Notes under the pieces: model-generated
Database searches by the model: none
Seen by the model: the letters and a program-made list of their open reading frames with translations, nothing else
What the model was told of the DNA's origin: nothing
NCBI GenBank assembly: GCA_036721215.1
Contig: DAIMLM010000001.1
Location: 310,001-374,000, forward strand
Reading direction: 5' to 3'
DNA from: Rhodoluna sp036721215
GTDB taxonomy: Bacteria > Actinomycetota > Actinomycetes > Actinomycetales > Microbacteriaceae
Length of the DNA stretch: 64,000 nucleotides
Program-made: the position numbers and the translations under genes
Part shown: piece by piece, positions 1 to 9,370 of the stretch
How the letters are laid out: every line of letters begins with the position of its first letter
Position numbering within the stretch: the first letter of the stretch is position 1

Positions 1-617
1 TCTTCGACGGTGCTTCTAAAGACGAGATCATCGGATTGCTTGGCTCGACCCTTCCTAACAGGGATGGTCAGAGACTGGTGAACGAAACCGGAAAGACTCG
101 TTTGTTTGACGGCCGTTCAGGAGAGCCATTCCCAGAGCCAATTTCTGTTGGATACATGTACGTGCTGAAGCTTCACCACTTGGTTGATGACAAGATTCAC
201 GCTCGTTCCACTGGTCCTTACTCCATGATTACTCAGCAGCCACTTGGTGGTAAGGCTCAGTTCGGTGGACAGCGATTTGGTGAGATGGAAGTTTGGGCGC
301 TGCAGGCATATGGTGCAGCTCACACTCTGCAAGAGCTACTTACCATCAAGTCAGATGACATCACCGGACGTGTTCGTACCTACGAGGCGATCGTGAAGGG
401 TGACAACATCCAAGCTCCAGGTATTCCAGAATCCTTCCGCGTTTTGGCAAAAGAGATGCAGTCTCTTGCTCTAAACGTTGAGGTTCTAAACGCCGAAGGT
501 CAGGCAGTTCAGATGAAGGACGATGACTTCGAGTTTGATCGCGCAGCTGAAGAGCTGGGCATCAACCTATCTCGCAACGAGAACCTAACCGCAGACAACG
601 AATACACCGGATTTTAG
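1..617 (+). CDS. rpoB: RNA polymerase beta subunit, C-terminal end (5' truncated)
   Basis: The window opens inside this gene; the reading frame is open from base 3, giving the last 204 residues. The beta subunit forms one half of the RNA polymerase clamp and catalytic centre. The visible part has the conserved C-terminal region: the stretch ending STLPNRDG, the KLHHLVDDKIHARSTGPYSM block, the QPLGGKAQFGGQRFGEME switch/anchor motif and the ELLTIKSDD and GIPESF blocks that contact beta prime. It looks ordinary for an actinobacterium, which contrasts with the divergent rpoC next door. The stop is followed after 20 bases by rpoC, so the two are co-transcribed. The N-terminal part, including the rifampicin pocket, lies outside the window. 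Confidence 0.98.
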   Translation, partial: FDGASKDEIIGLLGSTLPNRDGQRLVNETGKTRLFDGRSGEPFPEPISVGYMYVLKLHHLVDDKIHARSTGPYSMITQQPLGGKAQFGGQRFGEMEVWALQAYGAAHTLQELLTIKSDDITGRVRTYEAIVKGDNIQAPGIPESFRVLAKEMQSLALNVEVLNAEGQAVQMKDDDFEFDRAAEELGINLSRNENLTADNEYTGF

Positions 618-637
618 AGAGAGATTAGGAAAAAATC

Positions 638-3600
638 ATGGAAGTTGAATCATTCGACGCCCTCAGAGTGGGACTAGCAAACGCTGATGACATCAGATCT
701 TGGTCTCACGGTGAGGTTAAGAAGCCTGAGACCATCAACTACCGAACTCTCAAGCCTGAGAAGGACGGTCTGTTCTGCGAGAAGATTTTTGGTCCTACCA
801 AGGACTGGGAATGCACCTGCGGTAAGTACAAGCGCGTTCGCTTTAAGGGAATTGTTTGTGAGCGCTGTGGTGTTGAGGTAACCAAGTCTTCAGTTCGTCG
901 TGAGCGCATGGGTCACATCGAATTAGCTGCCCCGGTTACTCACATCTGGTACTTCAAGGGCGTTCCTTCAAGATTGGGTTACCTACTGAACATGGCTCCA
1001 AAAGACCTAGAGAAGATCATTTACTTCGCCGCCTACAGAATCATGTCCATTCACCACGAGGACAAAACCCTTGACGCAGGTCTCACCAAAGAAGACTACG
1101 TAGCGAGAATGCGCACCATCTCTGACGAGAGATTGCAGGAAATGCTTTCTGTTGCTCAGGCAGAGTATGACGCTCTAACTGGAATGGGTCTTTCCCTGCA
1201 GCACGCAATCAAGCTTTGGGAAGCTCCAACCTGGGTTGACGCTCAGTTCGCAAAGAGCCTGGAGCAGCTAATCGATCAGGAAGAAAAGAACCCTGAAGGT
1301 TTCTGGAACAAGAAAGCTCTTGCCGAAGCAGAAGCAGCAGACGACGAAGAGGTATCACCGGTTGTTCGTCCAGCGGCTGAAGAAAAGCAGATTAAGCAGC
1401 TTATTTCTGAGTTCAAGAAAAAGACCGACAAGATTGTTCGTGAGTTTGCTCGAGTAGAGCGTCCTGCCAACCTGCAAAAAGAGCAGCTGGCTTGGAGAAT
1501 GTATCTGACCGTAAAGGCTGGAGACCTAATCCAGAACGACGTGATCTTCGATCACTTTGACTACTCCTATGGTGAATTCTTCGACACTTCTATTGGTGCT
1601 GAAGCCGTGCAGCGCGTTCTTTCAGAGTTCGACCTAGCAGGTTGTGCACTGGAACTTCGCGAGCAGATTGCAACCACCAAGGGTTCTAAGCAGACACAAG
1701 CTATTAAGCGCCTAAAGGTTGTAAACAGCTTCATGCAGTCAAACACTCCTCCAACCTCAATGGTTTTGGATGTTCTGCCTGTGCTACCTCCAGAAATTCG
1801 TCCGATGGTTCAGCTAGATGGTGGCCGCTTTGCGACCTCTGACCTGAACGATCTATACCGCAGGGTGATCAACCGTAACAACCGTCTAAAGAGATTCGTT
1901 GACCTAGGCGCTGTTCCAAAGACCATCTTGAACAACGAAAAGCGCATGCTTCAGGAAGCTGTTGACGCGCTATTCGACAACGGTCGTCGTGGCCGCGCTG
2001 TTACTGGAACCGGAAACCGTGCACTGAAGTCCCTATCAGATCTTCTAAAGGGTAAGCAGGGTCGTTTCCGTCAGAACCTTCTGGGTAAGCGTGTTGACTA
2101 CTCAGGTCGTTCCGTAATCGTTGTTGGTCCTCAGCTGAAGTTGCACCAGACCGGTCTTCCAAAGCTGATGGCTCTAGAGCTATTCAAGCCATACGTAATG
2201 AAGCGATTGGTTGATTTGGGTCTTGCCCAGAACATCAAGTCTGCAAAGCGCATGGTTGAAAGATCTCGCCCACAGGTTTGGGGTGTTCTGGAAGAGGTAA
2301 TCAAGGAGCGTCCGGTTCTTCTAAACCGTGCACCGACCCTTCACCGTCTAGGTATCCAGGCCTTCGAGCCACTGCTAGTAGAAGGTAAGGCCATCCAGCT
2401 TCACCCGCTAGTTTGTGCAGCTTTCAACGCTGACTTCGATGGTGACCAGATGGCTGTCCATCTTCCACTATCTGTAGAGGCACAGGCTGAAGCTCGTGTT
2501 TTGATGCTGGCATCAAACAACATCTTGAAGCCTTCCGATGGTCGTCCGGTTGCAACTCCTACCCAGGACATGATCATTGGTCTATTCCACATGACCACCT
2601 TGAAAGAGGCAGTCAAGGGAGAAGGTTCGGCTTACGGATCAATCTCTGAAGCTCAGCTTGCATTCGACGCTGGATTCTTGGATCTAAACGCCAAGATCAA
2701 GATTCGTTTGCCGCTAAAGGGTGAGCCAGCAATTCGCGAAACCACTTTGGGTCGTGCGTTGTTCAACGAAACTCTTCCAGTTGAGTTCCCTTACCAGGAG
2801 CTTCGCGTTGGCAAGAAGGAAATCGGTCGCATTGTGACTGACCTTGTTGACTCCGTTAGCCGCGTTGAGGTTGCCCAGTCACTAGACCGCATCAAGGATG
2901 TTGGTTTCTACTGGGCTACTCGTTCTGGTGTTTCGATGTCCATCTCGGATGCAAACTTCGACACCTCCGGAAACTTTGACAAGGCCCGCGCGAAGATCCT
3001 GCTTGATGGTGAGAAAGAACACACCAAGATTCAAGAAGCGTTTGACAACGGTCTAAAGAGTGACTTGGAGCGTCGTGACGAGCTAGGTGCTTTGTGGTTC
3101 AAGAGAACTAACGAGATCGGTACCTTGCTAGAAGAATCACTTCCAAAGGACAACGCCATTTACAAGATGGTTACCTCCGGTGCTCGTGGAAACCTGCTAC
3201 AGATTCGTTCGATCATGGGTATGCGTGGACCGGTTGCAACTTCATCTGGTGACTTCGCACCTATGCCGGTCAAGGGAAACTACTTGCTTGGACTAACTGC
3301 GAATGAGTACTTCATTAACGCAACTGGTGCTCGTAAGGGTAACGCTGACACCGCCATGAAAACTGCTGCTGCGGGTTACCTAACCCGTCGTCTAGTTGAC
3401 GTGGCTCAGGACGTTATCGTTCGTGAACCAGATTGTGGCACAACCAAGGGTCTAGACAAGGACCTACTCGACGATGACCAAGTAGAACTATCGATCTTGG
3501 CTCGTTGTGCGGCTGTTGACATCAAGGCTGACGGAAAGACAATTGCCAAGGCTGGAACCGCAATTGACTCCAAGCTAGTAGCGACCATGAAAGCAGCAGG

Positions 3601-4840
3601 TCTTGAGACCGTTGCTGTTCGTTCGGTTCTAACTTGTGAATCAGTTCACGGTGTTTGTGCCAAGTGTTACGGAAACTCCTTGGCTACTGGAGATCCTGTT
3701 GAACTTGGAGAGGCAATTGGAATTATCGCCGCTCAGTCAATTGGTGAGCCTGGTACTCAGCTAACAATGCGAACCTTCCACACCGGTGGTGCTGCATCGA
3801 GCGCTAAGAAGCAGACTATTTTGAAGTCCATTGGTGGTCGTAAGGTTCGCGTTGAGCGATTGATTTCCTACGACATCACCCAAGGTCTAAATGGTGTGAC
3901 TGACTTGCTAGAAGCTCGTGTTGGATGGCGTCAGGCTGGAAAGGTTGCCGTAATGGCATTCTGGCCAGGAACCGTTGACATCGTTGAGGTTGCTAGCGCA
4001 ACTGGAGCCAAGAAGTTCGATGTTTATGTTCGTCCAACTGGTGAAGCTGCCGAGAAGGAAGCCGAAGCTCTAGCGCTTCAGTACTCTTTCTCCAGAACAA
4101 CCTCGAAGACCTTCAAGAAGCTATCTCCATACACACCTATTACTTCAGTTAGCTCACCAGATGATCTACTGATCGAAAAGGGCGATGCCGTAAAGGCCGG
4201 AGACTACCTAGTTGATGGAACTCCAATTCCTCACGAGGTATTGATGGTTAAGGGAAGCCGCGAAGCTGCCGCCGAAATCATCCGTGGTGTTCAGGCGATC
4301 TATGGTTCACAGGGTGTGCCACTGCACGACAAGCACCTTGAGGTTATCGTTCGCCAGATGCTTGGCAAGGTTACCGTTATCGACTCTGGAGACACTGAAA
4401 TGCTTCCAGGTGAGATCATCGACCGTAACCGCTTCACCCGCATTAACCGCCAGGCGGTTTCTGAGGGTAAGAAGCCTGCATCTGCTCGTCAGGAAGTAAT
4501 GGGTATGACCCGTGCATCCTTGGCTGCTCAGTCATGGCTATCGGCCGCTTCCTTCCAGGAAACCACCAGGGTGCTAACCCAGGCGGCACTGGATCGAAGA
4601 AGCGACCCGCTACTAGGACTAAAGGAAAACGTCATCATTGGAAAGCTAATTCCAGCTGGAACCGGACTACCTGGCTACCGCAACATCTCGGTAGACGGAA
4701 CCGAAAAGGCCAAGGAAGATCGCTACCCGAACCGCATCTGGGGTCAAGAAGCCCTAGTCGAAGAGGTATCACCAGCGGCAGCGCTGAGCTTCTCGATGGA
4801 CGAAGAATCAGTTGAGGCAAGCTCCGAGCCGGTCGAATAA
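638..4840 (+). CDS. rpoC: RNA polymerase beta prime subunit, divergent
   Basis: Largest catalytic subunit of RNA polymerase, 1400 aa, against roughly 1290-1320 aa as I recall for other actinobacteria. Seen: the zinc-binding domain (Cys59, Cys61, Cys74, Cys77), the absolutely conserved NADFDGDQM at 597-605 whose Asp599/601/603 hold the catalytic Mg, a second zinc cluster (CESVHGVCAKC) and the trigger-loop block EPGTQLTMRTFHTGG. Odd: between the AAY motif near residue 130 and the YGEFF motif near 310 the usual actinobacterial Glu/Arg-rich coiled coil is replaced by a different and longer sequence; the F-loop reads MGMRGP instead of AGMRGL; and the bridge helix (892-919) reads ATGARKGNADTAMKTAAAG, where most bacteria have THGARKGLADTAL-TA-SG. 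After the trigger loop there is extra sequence before DITQG. The ATG is preceded by TTAGGAAAAA, a modest ribosome site. Certainly rpoC, but an unusual one. Confidence 0.98.
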   Translation: MEVESFDALRVGLANADDIRSWSHGEVKKPETINYRTLKPEKDGLFCEKIFGPTKDWECTCGKYKRVRFKGIVCERCGVEVTKSSVRRERMGHIELAAPVTHIWYFKGVPSRLGYLLNMAPKDLEKIIYFAAYRIMSIHHEDKTLDAGLTKEDYVARMRTISDERLQEMLSVAQAEYDALTGMGLSLQHAIKLWEAPTWVDAQFAKSLEQLIDQEEKNPEGFWNKKALAEAEAADDEEVSPVVRPAAEEKQIKQLISEFKKKTDKIVREFARVERPANLQKEQLAWRMYLTVKAGDLIQNDVIFDHFDYSYGEFFDTSIGAEAVQRVLSEFDLAGCALELREQIATTKGSKQTQAIKRLKVVNSFMQSNTPPTSMVLDVLPVLPPEIRPMVQLDGGRFATSDLNDLYRRVINRNNRLKRFVDLGAVPKTILNNEKRMLQEAVDALFDNGRRGRAVTGTGNRALKSLSDLLKGKQGRFRQNLLGKRVDYSGRSVIVVGPQLKLHQTGLPKLMALELFKPYVMKRLVDLGLAQNIKSAKRMVERSRPQVWGVLEEVIKERPVLLNRAPTLHRLGIQAFEPLLVEGKAIQLHPLVCAAFNADFDGDQMAVHLPLSVEAQAEARVLMLASNNILKPSDGRPVATPTQDMIIGLFHMTTLKEAVKGEGSAYGSISEAQLAFDAGFLDLNAKIKIRLPLKGEPAIRETTLGRALFNETLPVEFPYQELRVGKKEIGRIVTDLVDSVSRVEVAQSLDRIKDVGFYWATRSGVSMSISDANFDTSGNFDKARAKILLDGEKEHTKIQEAFDNGLKSDLERRDELGALWFKRTNEIGTLLEESLPKDNAIYKMVTSGARGNLLQIRSIMGMRGPVATSSGDFAPMPVKGNYLLGLTANEYFINATGARKGNADTAMKTAAAGYLTRRLVDVAQDVIVREPDCGTTKGLDKDLLDDDQVELSILARCAAVDIKADGKTIAKAGTAIDSKLVATMKAAGLETVAVRSVLTCESVHGVCAKCYGNSLATGDPVELGEAIGIIAAQSIGEPGTQLTMRTFHTGGAASSAKKQTILKSIGGRKVRVERLISYDITQGLNGVTDLLEARVGWRQAGKVAVMAFWPGTVDIVEVASATGAKKFDVYVRPTGEAAEKEAEALALQYSFSRTTSKTFKKLSPYTPITSVSSPDDLLIEKGDAVKAGDYLVDGTPIPHEVLMVKGSREAAAEIIRGVQAIYGSQGVPLHDKHLEVIVRQMLGKVTVIDSGDTEMLPGEIIDRNRFTRINRQAVSEGKKPASARQEVMGMTRASLAAQSWLSAASFQETTRVLTQAALDRRSDPLLGLKENVIIGKLIPAGTGLPGYRNISVDGTEKAKEDRYPNRIWGQEALVEEVSPAAALSFSMDEESVEASSEPVE

Positions 4841-4857
4841 ACCATTTGACCGCTTGG

Positions 4858-4930
4858 AGCCTAATCAGCTAGGCTGGGCAAAGCGTCCTACGGGACGCAT
4901 TGTCTTGCCAAAACAGCCAATAAGTTGGCT
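4858..4930 (+). other. Three small hairpins between rpoC and rpsL
   Basis: The 156-base gap holds an AGCCT/AGGCT stem (4858-4875), GCGTCC-TACG-GGACGC (4883-4898), in which a C(UACG)G tetraloop caps six pairs, and AGCCAA-TAAG-TTGGCT (4915-4930). None is followed by a clear T run, although an A/T stretch lies at 4945-4955. They may be transcript processing or attenuation elements separating the rpoBC and str operons, or a weak terminator. I see no confident promoter here, although a separate one for rpsL would be expected. Confidence 0.45.
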
Positions 4931-4996
4931 GGCAGCAAACTAAAGAAAATTTTTTCTCGGTATTTGACCGCGGGAAAACCTTAAAGGAGAAATGTA

Positions 4997-5368
4997 GTGC
5001 CAACAATTCAGCAGTTGGTCCGTAAGGGACGCACGTCGAAGGCCTCAAAGACCAAGACGCCAGCACTTAAGGCCAGCCCACAGCGACGCGGTGTGTGTAC
5101 TCGTGTTTACACAACCACACCTAAGAAGCCAAACTCGGCACTACGTAAGGTAGCGCGTGTGAAGCTTTCCAACGGAATTGAAGTAACTGCATACATCCCG
5201 GGCGAAGGTCACAACCTACAGGAGCACTCCATGGTCCTAGTTCGCGGTGGTCGTGTTAAGGATCTTCCTGGTGTTCGCTACAAGATTGTTCGCGGAGCAC
5301 TAGACACCCAGTCCGTTAAGGGCCGCCAGCAAGCAAGAAGCCACTACGGCGCAAAGCGAGGCAAATAA
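4997..5368 (+). CDS. rpsL: 30S ribosomal protein S12
   Basis: S12 sits at the decoding centre of the small ribosomal subunit. The 123-aa length is normal. The decoding loop TPKKPNSALRK carries Lys43 and the second loop RVKDLPGVR carries Lys88; both are the streptomycin-sensitive residues, and Asp89 is the position that is methylthiolated in other bacteria. The GTG start follows AAAGGAGA at 4984-4991 with good spacing. It is first gene of the str operon and overlaps rpsG by one base (TAATG), so the two are translationally coupled. Confidence 0.98.
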   Translation: MPTIQQLVRKGRTSKASKTKTPALKASPQRRGVCTRVYTTTPKKPNSALRKVARVKLSNGIEVTAYIPGEGHNLQEHSMVLVRGGRVKDLPGVRYKIVRGALDTQSVKGRQQARSHYGAKRGK

Positions 5369-5838
5369 TGCCTCGTAAAGGTCCAGTTACCAAGAAGCCA
5401 GTAGTTGCAGATCCGGTTTATGGTTCTCCGGTTGTTTCTCAGCTTGTAAACAAGATTTTGCTAGATGGCAAAAAGTCCATCGCGGAGTCAATTGTTTACG
5501 GTGCTTTGGATGGAGCCAAGAACAAGAGCGGCACCGAGGCTGTTTCACTTTTGAAAAAAGCTCTAGATAACGTACGTCCAACCGTTGAGGTTCGCTCACG
5601 TCGTGTTGGTGGATCTACCTACCAGGTGCCAATCGAAGTAAAGGCACACCGTGCCAACACTCTGGCTATGCGCTGGTTGGTAACTTACGCCAAGGCAAGA
5701 CGCGAAAAGACCATGACCGAGCGTCTAATGAACGAGATCTTGGATGCATCTAATGGTTTAGGAGCTGCTGTGAAGCGTCGCGAAGACACTCACAAGATGG
5801 CAGAGTCCAACAAGGCGTTCGCGCACTACCGCTGGTAG
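5368..5838 (+). CDS. rpsG: 30S ribosomal protein S7
   Basis: S7 nucleates assembly of the 30S head and contacts the E-site tRNA; in E. coli it is also the translational repressor of the str operon. The protein has the usual 156 aa, opens with MPRKGPVTKKP and contains the rRNA-binding VRSRRVGGSTYQVP block and the C-terminal HKMAESNKAFAHYRW. Its ATG uses the last base of the rpsL stop. The gap to fusA (62 bases) contains a small hairpin described separately. Confidence 0.98.
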   Translation: MPRKGPVTKKPVVADPVYGSPVVSQLVNKILLDGKKSIAESIVYGALDGAKNKSGTEAVSLLKKALDNVRPTVEVRSRRVGGSTYQVPIEVKAHRANTLAMRWLVTYAKARREKTMTERLMNEILDASNGLGAAVKRREDTHKMAESNKAFAHYRW

Positions 5839-5854
5839 AAACTACAGCAAACTG

Positions 5855-5874
5855 GCGCAGAAATAACTCTGTGC
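5855..5874 (+). other. Hairpin in the rpsG-fusA gap
   Basis: GCGCAGA (5855-5861) and TCTGTGC (5868-5874) pair across a 6-base loop with one G.U pair. It lies 15 bases before the GGAGG ribosome site of fusA. It could modulate EF-G translation or protect the transcript end; no T run follows, so it is not a terminator. Confidence 0.35.
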
Positions 5875-5900
5875 TGCACTAACTAATTCGGAGGATAACC

Positions 5901-8003
5901 GTGGCACAAGACGTGCTTACCGACCTGAGTAAGGTTCGAAACATCGGCATCATGGCTCACATTGACGCGGGTAAAACCACGACAACTGAGCGCATCTTGT
6001 ACTACACCGGTATCACTCACAAAATTGGTGAGGTGCACGATGGTGCAGCAACCATGGACTGGATGGAGCAGGAGCAAGAGCGAGGCATCACCATTACCTC
6101 TGCTGCAACAACCTGTTTCTGGAACAACAACCAAATCAACATCATTGACACCCCGGGCCACGTTGACTTCACCGTTGAGGTGGAGCGTTCCCTTCGAGTT
6201 CTAGATGGTGCCGTTGCGGTATTCGACGGAAAAGAAGGTGTTGAGCCACAGTCTGAAACTGTTTGGCGTCAAGCTGACAAGTACGACGTTCCAAGAATTT
6301 GTTTTGTAAACAAGATGGACAAGCTCGGAGCTGACTTTTACTTCACCGTAGACACCATTATTAAGCGCCTCGGTGCAAGACCACTAGTTATTCAGCTTCC
6401 AATCGGTGCCGAGAGCACCTTCGAAGGTGTTATAGACCTAGTTGAAATGCGCGCACTGGTATGGCGTGGAGAAGTTGAGCTTGGTGCCAAGTACGAAGTG
6501 GAAGAAATTCCTGCGGACATGAAGGCTAAGGCCGATGAATACCGCAACAAGTTATTAGAGGCAATTGCCGAAACTGATGACGCTCTAATGGAAAAGTTCT
6601 TCGCTGGCGAAGAGATTTCCGTTGCCGAGATCAAGGCAGCGATTCGCAAGATGACCGTCAAGTCCGAGATCTACCCAGTTCTTTGTGGTTCTGCCTTCAA
6701 GAACAAGGGTGTTCAGCCAATGCTTGACGCCGTTATCGACTACCTACCAACACCACTAGACGTTGAGTCAGTTGTTGGTTTGGATATTCGTGATGAGACC
6801 AAGGAAATTGTTCGCGAAGCAAACTCTGCGGCCCCGTTTTCTGCTCTTGCTTTCAAGGTTATGTCGCACCCGTTCTTTGGTCGATTGACATACATCCGCG
6901 TTTACTCCGGTAAGGCGGCCTCTGGTGATCAAGTGTTGAACTCCACCAAGGACAAGAAAGAGCGCATCGGTAAGTTGTTCCAGATGCACGCCAACAAGGA
7001 AAACCCGGTTGACACCATTACTGCCGGACACATTTACGCAGCGATTGGTCTAAAGGACACCACTACTGGTGACACACTTTGTGACCCAGCAAACCCAGTT
7101 GTGCTTGAGTCAATGACTTTCCCAGAGCCAGTTATCTCTGTTGCTATTGAGCCAAAGACCAAGGGAGACCAGGAAAAACTAGGTCTTGCTATTCAGAAGC
7201 TTGCTGAAGAAGACCCAACCTTCCGCGTGGAGCAGGATCAGGAAACTGGTCAGACTGTTATCTCCGGTATGGGTGAGTTGCACTTGGACATCCTGGTTGA
7301 CCGTATGAGACGCGAATTCAAGGTTGAAGCTAACGTTGGTAAGCCTCAGGTTGCCTACCGCGAGACAATCCGCAAGGTTGTTGAGCGCTACGACTACACC
7401 CATAAGAAGCAGACCGGTGGTTCTGGTCAGTTCGCAAAGATTCAGATCAAGCTCGAGCCAATGGAGGTCGAGGGCGACAAGGTATACGAATTCGTGAACT
7501 CGGTTACCGGTGGACGTATTCCTCGTGAGTACATCCCAAGCGTGGACGCTGGAATCAAGGACGCCATGCAGGTTGGTACCTTGGCTGGTTACCCAGTAGT
7601 TGGCGTAAAGGCAACCCTGGTTGACGGCGCTTACCACGACGTTGACTCGTCAGAAATGGCGTTTAAGATTGCTGGTTCGATGGCCTATAAAGAGGCCGCG
7701 AGACTAGCGAACCCAGTACTACTCGAGCCGTTGATGGCCGTCGAAGTGCGTACTCCTGAGGAATACATGGGAGACGTTATCGGAGACCTCAACTCTCGTC
7801 GTGGTCAAATCCAGTCAATGGAGGACGCCTCAGGCGTAAAGGTCGTTTCGGCCCTAGTTCCACTGTCTGAAATGTTCGGTTACGTCGGTGACCTACGCTC
7901 GAAGACCTCGGGCCGTGCGGTCTATTCGATGACTTTTGACACCTATTCAGAGGTGCCAAGGGCCGTCTCCGACGAGATCGTCCAGAAGAATAAGGGCGAA
8001 TAA
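5901..8003 (+). CDS. fusA: Translation elongation factor G
   Basis: EF-G is the GTPase that drives ribosomal translocation and, with RRF, ribosome recycling. 700 aa, the standard bacterial length. The G domain begins with AHIDAGKT (19-26, P-loop), followed by the switch II DTPGH motif and the NKMDKLGAD guanine-specificity motif; domains II-V follow, with the domain IV block KQTGGSGQFAKIQIKLEP. The GTG start follows GGAGG at good spacing. Third gene of the str operon; tuf follows after 115 bases with its own probable promoter. Confidence 0.98.
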   Translation: MAQDVLTDLSKVRNIGIMAHIDAGKTTTTERILYYTGITHKIGEVHDGAATMDWMEQEQERGITITSAATTCFWNNNQINIIDTPGHVDFTVEVERSLRVLDGAVAVFDGKEGVEPQSETVWRQADKYDVPRICFVNKMDKLGADFYFTVDTIIKRLGARPLVIQLPIGAESTFEGVIDLVEMRALVWRGEVELGAKYEVEEIPADMKAKADEYRNKLLEAIAETDDALMEKFFAGEEISVAEIKAAIRKMTVKSEIYPVLCGSAFKNKGVQPMLDAVIDYLPTPLDVESVVGLDIRDETKEIVREANSAAPFSALAFKVMSHPFFGRLTYIRVYSGKAASGDQVLNSTKDKKERIGKLFQMHANKENPVDTITAGHIYAAIGLKDTTTGDTLCDPANPVVLESMTFPEPVISVAIEPKTKGDQEKLGLAIQKLAEEDPTFRVEQDQETGQTVISGMGELHLDILVDRMRREFKVEANVGKPQVAYRETIRKVVERYDYTHKKQTGGSGQFAKIQIKLEPMEVEGDKVYEFVNSVTGGRIPREYIPSVDAGIKDAMQVGTLAGYPVVGVKATLVDGAYHDVDSSEMAFKIAGSMAYKEAARLANPVLLEPLMAVEVRTPEEYMGDVIGDLNSRRGQIQSMEDASGVKVVSALVPLSEMFGYVGDLRSKTSGRAVYSMTFDTYSEVPRAVSDEIVQKNKGE

Positions 8004-8011
8004 AGTCCCCT

Positions 8012-8040
8012 TTTACTGGGACCCAACAACCTTGTAAGAT
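8012..8040 (+). promoter_or_regulatory. Probable tuf promoter
   Basis: TTTACT (8012-8017) and TAAGAT (8035-8040) are separated by 17 bases, resembling a sigma-70 class promoter. The -10 lies inside a short inverted repeat TTGTA-AGA-TACAA (8032-8044). The predicted leader to the tuf ATG is about 70 bases. A separate tuf promoter inside the str operon is common in bacteria. A GTCCC/GGGAC stem just after the fusA stop (8005-8022) overlaps the -35. Confidence 0.5.
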
Positions 8041-8118
8041 ACAAAGTAAGCAAACCAAAAAATCCTTTGGCCCTCAAGGTCGGAGATTTACTACCAGTCC
8101 TGAGGAGGACCATACATA

Positions 8119-9309
8119 ATGGCTAAGGCGAAATTCGAGCGCACCAAGCCGCACGTCAACATCGGTACTATCGGTCACGTTGACCACGGTAAGACCACTC
8201 TGACTGCGGCTATTACAAAGGTGCTTCATGACAAGTTCCCAACTCTAAACACCGCATCTGCGTTCGACCAGATCGACAACTCCCCTGAGGAGAAGCAGCG
8301 CGGTATTACAATCAACATTTCACACGTTGAGTACCAGACCGAGAAGCGCCACTACGCACACGTAGACGCTCCAGGTCACGCTGACTACATCAAGAACATG
8401 ATTACCGGAGCTGCCCAGATGGATGGCGCAATCTTGGTAGTTGCAGCAACTGACGGCCCTATGCCTCAGACTAAGGAGCACGTTCTACTTGCAAAGCAGG
8501 TTGGCGTTCCTTACATCGTTGTTGCTCTAAACAAGTCCGACATGGTTGACGATGCAGAAATTCTTGAGCTGGTTGAGGTTGAGGTTCGTGAGCTACTTTC
8601 ACGTTACGACTTCGACGGAGACAAGGCACCTGTTATCCAGGTATCTGCTCTAAAGGCACTTGAGGGTGACGCAGCATGGGGCGCTAAGGTTCTTGACCTT
8701 ATGAACGCCTGTGACGAGTCAATCCCAGAGCCAAAGCGCGAAACTGACAAGCCTTTCTTGATGCCTGTTGAAGACGTTTTCACCATCACTGGTCGTGGAA
8801 CCGTTATCACTGGAAAGATCGAGCGTGGAACAGTTAACGTGAACGACGAAGTTGAGATCGTTGGTATTCGCGACAAGCAGAAGACCACCGTGACCGGTAT
8901 CGAAATGTTCCGTAAGCTACTTGACTACGCAGAGGCCGGCGAGAACGTTGGTCTACTACTACGTGGAACCAAGCGTGAAGATGTAGAGCGCGGACAGGTT
9001 GTTTGCAAGCCTGGCTCGATCACACCTCACACCAACTTTGACGCCAACGTCTACATCCTTTCCAAGGATGAGGGTGGTCGTCACAACCCGTTCTACGCTA
9101 ACTACCGTCCTCAGTTCTACTTCCGTACCACTGACGTGACCGGTGTTATCACCCTGCCATCAGGAACCGAAATGGTTATGCCTGGTGACACCACTGAAAT
9201 GTCGGTTGAGCTAATCCAGCCAATCGCCATGGAAGAGGGACTACGTTTTGCTATCCGTGAGGGTGGCCGTACCGTAGGTGCAGGAACTGTAACCAAGATC
9301 ACCAAGTAA
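8119..9309 (+). CDS. tuf: Translation elongation factor Tu
   Basis: EF-Tu delivers aminoacyl-tRNA to the ribosome as a GTP complex. 396 aa, standard. P-loop GHVDHGKT at 19-26, switch I block EEKQRGITIN, switch II DAPGHADY, guanine motif NKSDMVDD, and the domain III region HNPFYANYRPQFYFRTTDVTG. ATG follows GAGGAGGACC. Codon use is strongly biased (for example three successive CTA leucine codons in GLLLRG), as expected for a top-expressed gene in this genome. A strong terminator follows at once. Confidence 0.99.
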   Translation: MAKAKFERTKPHVNIGTIGHVDHGKTTLTAAITKVLHDKFPTLNTASAFDQIDNSPEEKQRGITINISHVEYQTEKRHYAHVDAPGHADYIKNMITGAAQMDGAILVVAATDGPMPQTKEHVLLAKQVGVPYIVVALNKSDMVDDAEILELVEVEVRELLSRYDFDGDKAPVIQVSALKALEGDAAWGAKVLDLMNACDESIPEPKRETDKPFLMPVEDVFTITGRGTVITGKIERGTVNVNDEVEIVGIRDKQKTTVTGIEMFRKLLDYAEAGENVGLLLRGTKREDVERGQVVCKPGSITPHTNFDANVYILSKDEGGRHNPFYANYRPQFYFRTTDVTGVITLPSGTEMVMPGDTTEMSVELIQPIAMEEGLRFAIREGGRTVGAGTVTKITK

Positions 9310-9328
9310 TTACACTTACTTAGTTCAA

Positions 9329-9356
9329 ACCCCCAGGAGAAATCCTGGGGGTTTTT
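9329..9356 (+). terminator. Rho-independent terminator of tuf
   Basis: ACCCCCAGGA and its complement form a 10-bp stem around a GAAA tetraloop, followed by TTTTT. It ends the str operon/tuf transcript. Confidence 0.9.
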
Positions 9357-9370
9357 ACGTTTCGCGCCAA

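Noticed and set aside
7179..7637. 152-aa minus-strand ORF inside fusA
   Set aside because: Fully covered by a conserved essential gene on the other strand; no family resemblance and no start signals.
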